DNA of 64,000 bases from Chelonoidis abingdonii. Taxonomy: Eukaryota; Chordata; Testudines; Testudinidae. Below the pieces are notes generated by a model. The model worked only from the letters and a program-made list of their open reading frames with translations, did not search any database and had not been told where the DNA came from. Location: contig NC_133774.1 of the NCBI RefSeq assembly GCF_003597395.2, positions 46,416,687 through 46,480,686 of the forward strand. The letters are read 5' to 3'. Position numbers and translations under genes: made by a program. Numbering within the stretch: the first letter of the stretch is position 1; every line of letters starts with the position of its first letter. Shown in pieces: positions 60,693-64,000 of the stretch.

Positions 60693-62570
60693 GGTTCTGC
60701 CAGATTGTTATCATAGTTACCAGTCTTAGAGTTGCTTGTGCCAAGCCACTGGCCAGGTGGCCTGAACACGAGGATGGAGCCGAGTCTTGTCAGATACGCA
60801 TCTGATGCTCCTGGAGGATGGTTGAAAAACCAGACTCAAAGTTCTCAGTTTTTAGAGTCTGTCTTTATAAGAATTCATCCTCATTCAAATCCATAGGGTT
60901 TGCTTTGTCATGCTGTTTTGAATTTGAAGTGACAATCAATCACTGTTCTCATGTTTAAAATGATAGTCCATCATGCAGATGGTACAGTAGTGACGGCTTG
61001 TTGTTATCTTGTTCTTCAGTTTTTCGGCCACTCTGTCCTTGGGGTAGTTGGGGGTGGATTCTGGTTTTCCCTATGGGGTCATCCGGTTATCTCCATCCTG
61101 TGCATCCTTCGGCCGAATGTTCCTGGGTAGTTGTTGTTTATTAGGCTAGCACTTCAACCTTTTATTACTCATTCAAACATTCATTTACAATGAATTTACA
61201 CCCTATTTCACTTAATATAACTACTATCAAATCATTGGGGCATGACAAACTCCAATGAATCTATCCATGCCACTTGTCCCACATTAAAAAAAACAAAAAA
61301 CAAGATAGGAATGTAAAAGTGGAGGAACAACAAATCTTTTTCCTGAATTCAGAAAAAACATTTGTAAGGTATTATCTTATCACTTTGAGGACAAACTCTT
61401 TGTCTCTGGATGTTTTTCTACCATTAGCACGGACCTTGCAAGCTAAGAGGCCTGCTTCACTTAGCACAGACTCAGCAGGCTGAGAGAACAGGCTGAAAGA
61501 CCTATTTCTTTCTAATAATACAAGCCAAATCCTGGGTCTGTACTGGACCATATTTTCCCCAAAACATTTAATGTATTTATTGTTACTTTTAATCCAACAG
61601 TGTGGATGCTCTAACTTGGCTACAAAAAGTTGCCCTTTTCTACAGTTATTCAGCAAAACCACCACTGATATTAATAGTGCTAGTTTTTGTCCTATATGGT
61701 CATGCCTTTAAGCTGAACTTGATGGCCCCTATCCAAGGTTGTAACACTAAAAAGTGAGCTCTGAACTGGGAACTCTAAATTCTCCCAACCTGTCTTGTTT
61801 AGTTGAGGCTTATGAATGTGTACCTGTTTATCTACGCTGTGCTTTTTATCCCTGAAATTTCCCACTAGTGCGTCTGCTGGTTGAAATGTTGGAAGCACTA
61901 TAGACCAGGCAGCACAGGAATTTTAACCACTAGGTCTGGTCTGTGCAATTTTAGACGACATTGTGCTTCTAATGCAAGCAGCCACTACACTAGGACTCCT
62001 GCCATTTCTACTACTAAGTTTTAGGGGCAAAAAGGTTAGTGTACACGGCCTGGGTTTATATGCATATGGCTGAAATGTTTTTTCTTACTTGGGTTTATGT
62101 ATATATCCAGGAATTTTTTTTTTCAAGCTTTGGTTTACCATCTATTTTCCTTTTAGAAAATACAGAAAAATCTGTAGCATCAGTCATTAACCATAATGAC
62201 ATTCTTCTGAAGTGTATTGAAGTACTTCTGGAATTAGAGGCATATTTAGCCCCTACATGATTTTTAGCATGGACTAGCAATATTTAATACAGAATTAAAT
62301 TAAACACAGCTTTGCCCCATAGGAGGTGTTATGCACTGACCCACGATAGCACAATTGCTGACACTAGGCCCTGCCCTAGGACACATACTCGCCTTGTACC
62401 ACAAATTCTGAGGAAAGCAAGAAGGAACTGGGCGTACAAATTGTAGCCCAAGGTTTCCTCTCTATCCTTAGCAGTAGCTTTCTGATGTGAAACTATATAC
62501 AGGCTGATACCTGAATTTGATCCAGGATATCTGATTTTTTATTTTAATTCGGTTGCTAATTTCATAAGAA

Positions 62571-62720
62571 CATAGGAACATAAGAACCACCATACTGGGT
62601 TAGACCAAAGGTCCGTCTAGCCCAGTATCCTGTCTTCTAACAGTGACCAACACCAGGTGCCCCTGAGGGAAAGAACAGAACAGGTAATCATCAAGTGATC
62701 CATCCCCTGTCGCCCAAAAA
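62571..62720 (-). mobile_element. CR1 3' fragment, minus orientation (left arm of inverted pair)
   Basis: CATACTGGGTTAGACCAAAGG, CTAGCCCAGTATCCTGTCTTC and GAACAGGTAATCATCAAGTG are the complement of the right-arm sequence at 63150-63292. Confidence 0.8.
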
Positions 62721-63292
62721 AGATATATTGGAGTTGGAAAAGGTTCAGAAAAGGGCAACAAAAATGATTAGGGGTATGGAATGGCTTCCATATGAGAGGA
62801 GATTAATAGGACTTTTCAGCTTGGATGACTAAGGAGGGATATGACAGAGGTCTATAAAATCATGACTGGTGTAGAGAAAGTAGATAAGGAAGTGTTGTTT
62901 ACTACATCTCATAACACAAGAACTAGGGGTCACCAAATTAAATTAATAGGCAGCAGGTTTAAAACAAAAGGAAGTATTTCTTCACACAACGCACAGTCAA
63001 TCTGTGGAACTCCTTGCCAGTGGATGTTGTGAGGGACAAGATCATAACAGGGTTCAAAAAAAGGCTAAATTCATAGAGGATAGGTCCATCAGTGGCTATT
63101 AGCCAGGATGGACAGGAATAGAGTCCATAGCCTCTGTTTTCCAGAAGCTGGGCGAGGGAATGGATCACTTGATTACCTGTTCCGTTCGTTCCCTCTGAAG
63201 CACCTGGCCTTGGCCACTGTCGGAAGACAGGATACTGGGCTAGATTAACCTTTGGTCTGACCCAGTAGGGTGGTTCTTTTGGTTTTATCCTG
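62721..63292 (+). mobile_element. CR1-like LINE 3' fragment, plus orientation (right arm)
   Basis: The C-terminal coding remnant starts [20 protein letters not shown] (about 62731) and ends with WNSLPVDVVRDKIITGFKKR (about 63006-63065, different frame), then a 3' UTR closing GGATACTGGGCTAGATTAACC, GTCTGACCCAGTAGG. Frames are broken. Confidence 0.8.
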
Positions 63293-63365
63293 GGCAATTA
63301 TATGGCCCTTAATGTCCAGGGTTGTCACATACGCTTTTATAATATAAAAATAATAGCAAAAGCTT

Positions 63366-64000
63366 GGTTTCTTCTTCGAGTAGTGTCAGTAATGGTGCTC
63401 CACTTCAGTGTGCATGCACCCCTATCCCTTTGAGCAAAGATATTTTGGTAGGAATTTGGACCACTCATGCGCTCTGCACATTGTTATCCTCATGGCCTGT
63501 ACCGAGGATATATTGGGCTACATAGGCGAATTGCCCACAGTTCCTTCTCAGCTGTTCTTAGCCAGAGCTTCCAGTGTGCCTGCTTTGACTTGGTGCCTTT
63601 GTATTGTTAGCTAGTTTATAGTTGTAAATAGTTCCTTTTTACTTCATTTTTTCCCACTGTTTCAGGGTCTTTTTTTGTTTTTGTTTGTTTCTGCGATGTA
63701 CTGGGATCTCAATGTGTTAAACATTCTTTCCTGCAGGGAATCTATCCCAGTTAGTGTCAGACACTCTCTGTGCCTGAAGTATTTGAGGGACACTCACTAG
63801 GAGATGCTTTCTTCATCCCATGGATGAAGGGCTGCCTTTATGCATATCAACCAACACCTTGCTCTTAAAAGTTCTCAGCAAGATCAAAAAGGACAAGACC
63901 AAAGTCATTTTGATTGCCAACCTGGTGCAGAGACCAGTTTGGTGTCTTTACCTCATTCGACTTGCTTCTCATCCACCACTGCAACTTCCAATCAGTTTCT
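63366..64000 (+). mobile_element. Probable DIRS-like or LTR-type retroelement fragment at window edge
   Basis: After a repeat-like leader (TCTTCGAGTAGTGTCAGTAATGG, about 63375), a frame near 63845-64000 reads LLLKVLSKIKKDKTKVILIA followed by a proline- and tryptophan-containing tail. This resembles the linker before the tyrosine recombinase in DIRS elements as I remember it. It continues past the window. Confidence 0.4.

Larger units (their letters stand above)
54096..64000 (+). other. ARSB intron 4 (runs past window end)
   Basis: Donor at 54096; no acceptor with the expected exon 5 peptide was found. It contains CA microsatellites (54630-54652 and about 60675-60692), a poly-A run at 55197-55215, two short local duplications near 57346-57421 and 59549-59592, an inverted CR1 pair (62571-63292) and a probable DIRS-like fragment at the edge. 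The long AT-rich stretches between these show nothing I can name. Confidence 0.8.

Noticed and set aside
54096..64000. Search for ARSB exon 5
   Set aside because: No frame encoding the expected DNGG-type continuation with an acceptor was found; open frames in this region have no sulfatase features.

Overview
The window looks like a piece of a reptile nuclear chromosome, most probably a turtle. Its only host genes are two multi-exon genes with GT-AG introns, both on the + strand. The rest is intron or spacer, densely filled with transposon debris: CR1 and other LINEs, solo LTRs, hAT-like and mariner-like MITEs, and fold-back repeats. I recognise many of these repeats from memory as turtle types. 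The turtle assignment is an inference from those repeats and has not been tested by a search.

Host genes. The last two coding exons of DMGDH (mitochondrial dimethylglycine dehydrogenase) lie at 21779-21913 and 23282-23497. ARSB (lysosomal arylsulfatase B, N-acetylgalactosamine-4-sulfatase) starts about 15.7 kb downstream in a CpG island (ATG at 39193). Exons 1 to 4 are present (39193-39465, 46968-47154, 49463-49653, 53888-54095). The window ends inside intron 4. DMGDH followed by ARSB in the same orientation is also the human order on chromosome 5. The four ARSB exons join in frame, give 286 complete codons, and keep every catalytic residue I could locate.

Layout. 1-21778 is upstream DMGDH intron sequence holding two APE-type LINE copies (about 1900-4640 and about 15440-21270), a minus-strand LINE endonuclease remnant (7930-8720) and many MITEs. 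The second LINE was later broken by a solo LTR (15680-16525) and by a 1.2-kb TIR element (18840-20041). 21779-23497 holds the DMGDH 3' exons, with a solo LTR of the same family in the intron between them. 23498-39192 is the intergenic spacer. It contains a fold-back repeat, an R2-group LINE 3' fragment (26400-27178, minus), a turtle-type LTR (27959-28742), CR1, an I/Jockey-like LINE with a gag zinc knuckle and RT (about 32590-36700), and a GC-rich hAT-like element just upstream of ARSB. 39193-64000 is ARSB with introns carrying hAT-like, mariner-like and LTR insertions, an inverted CR1 pair (62571-63292) and a probable DIRS-like fragment at the edge.

I found no previously undescribed functional system. 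The most informative non-genic material is the nested transposon record, with several exact target-site duplications, the R2-group fragment, the I-like LINE and the fold-back elements with long target duplications.
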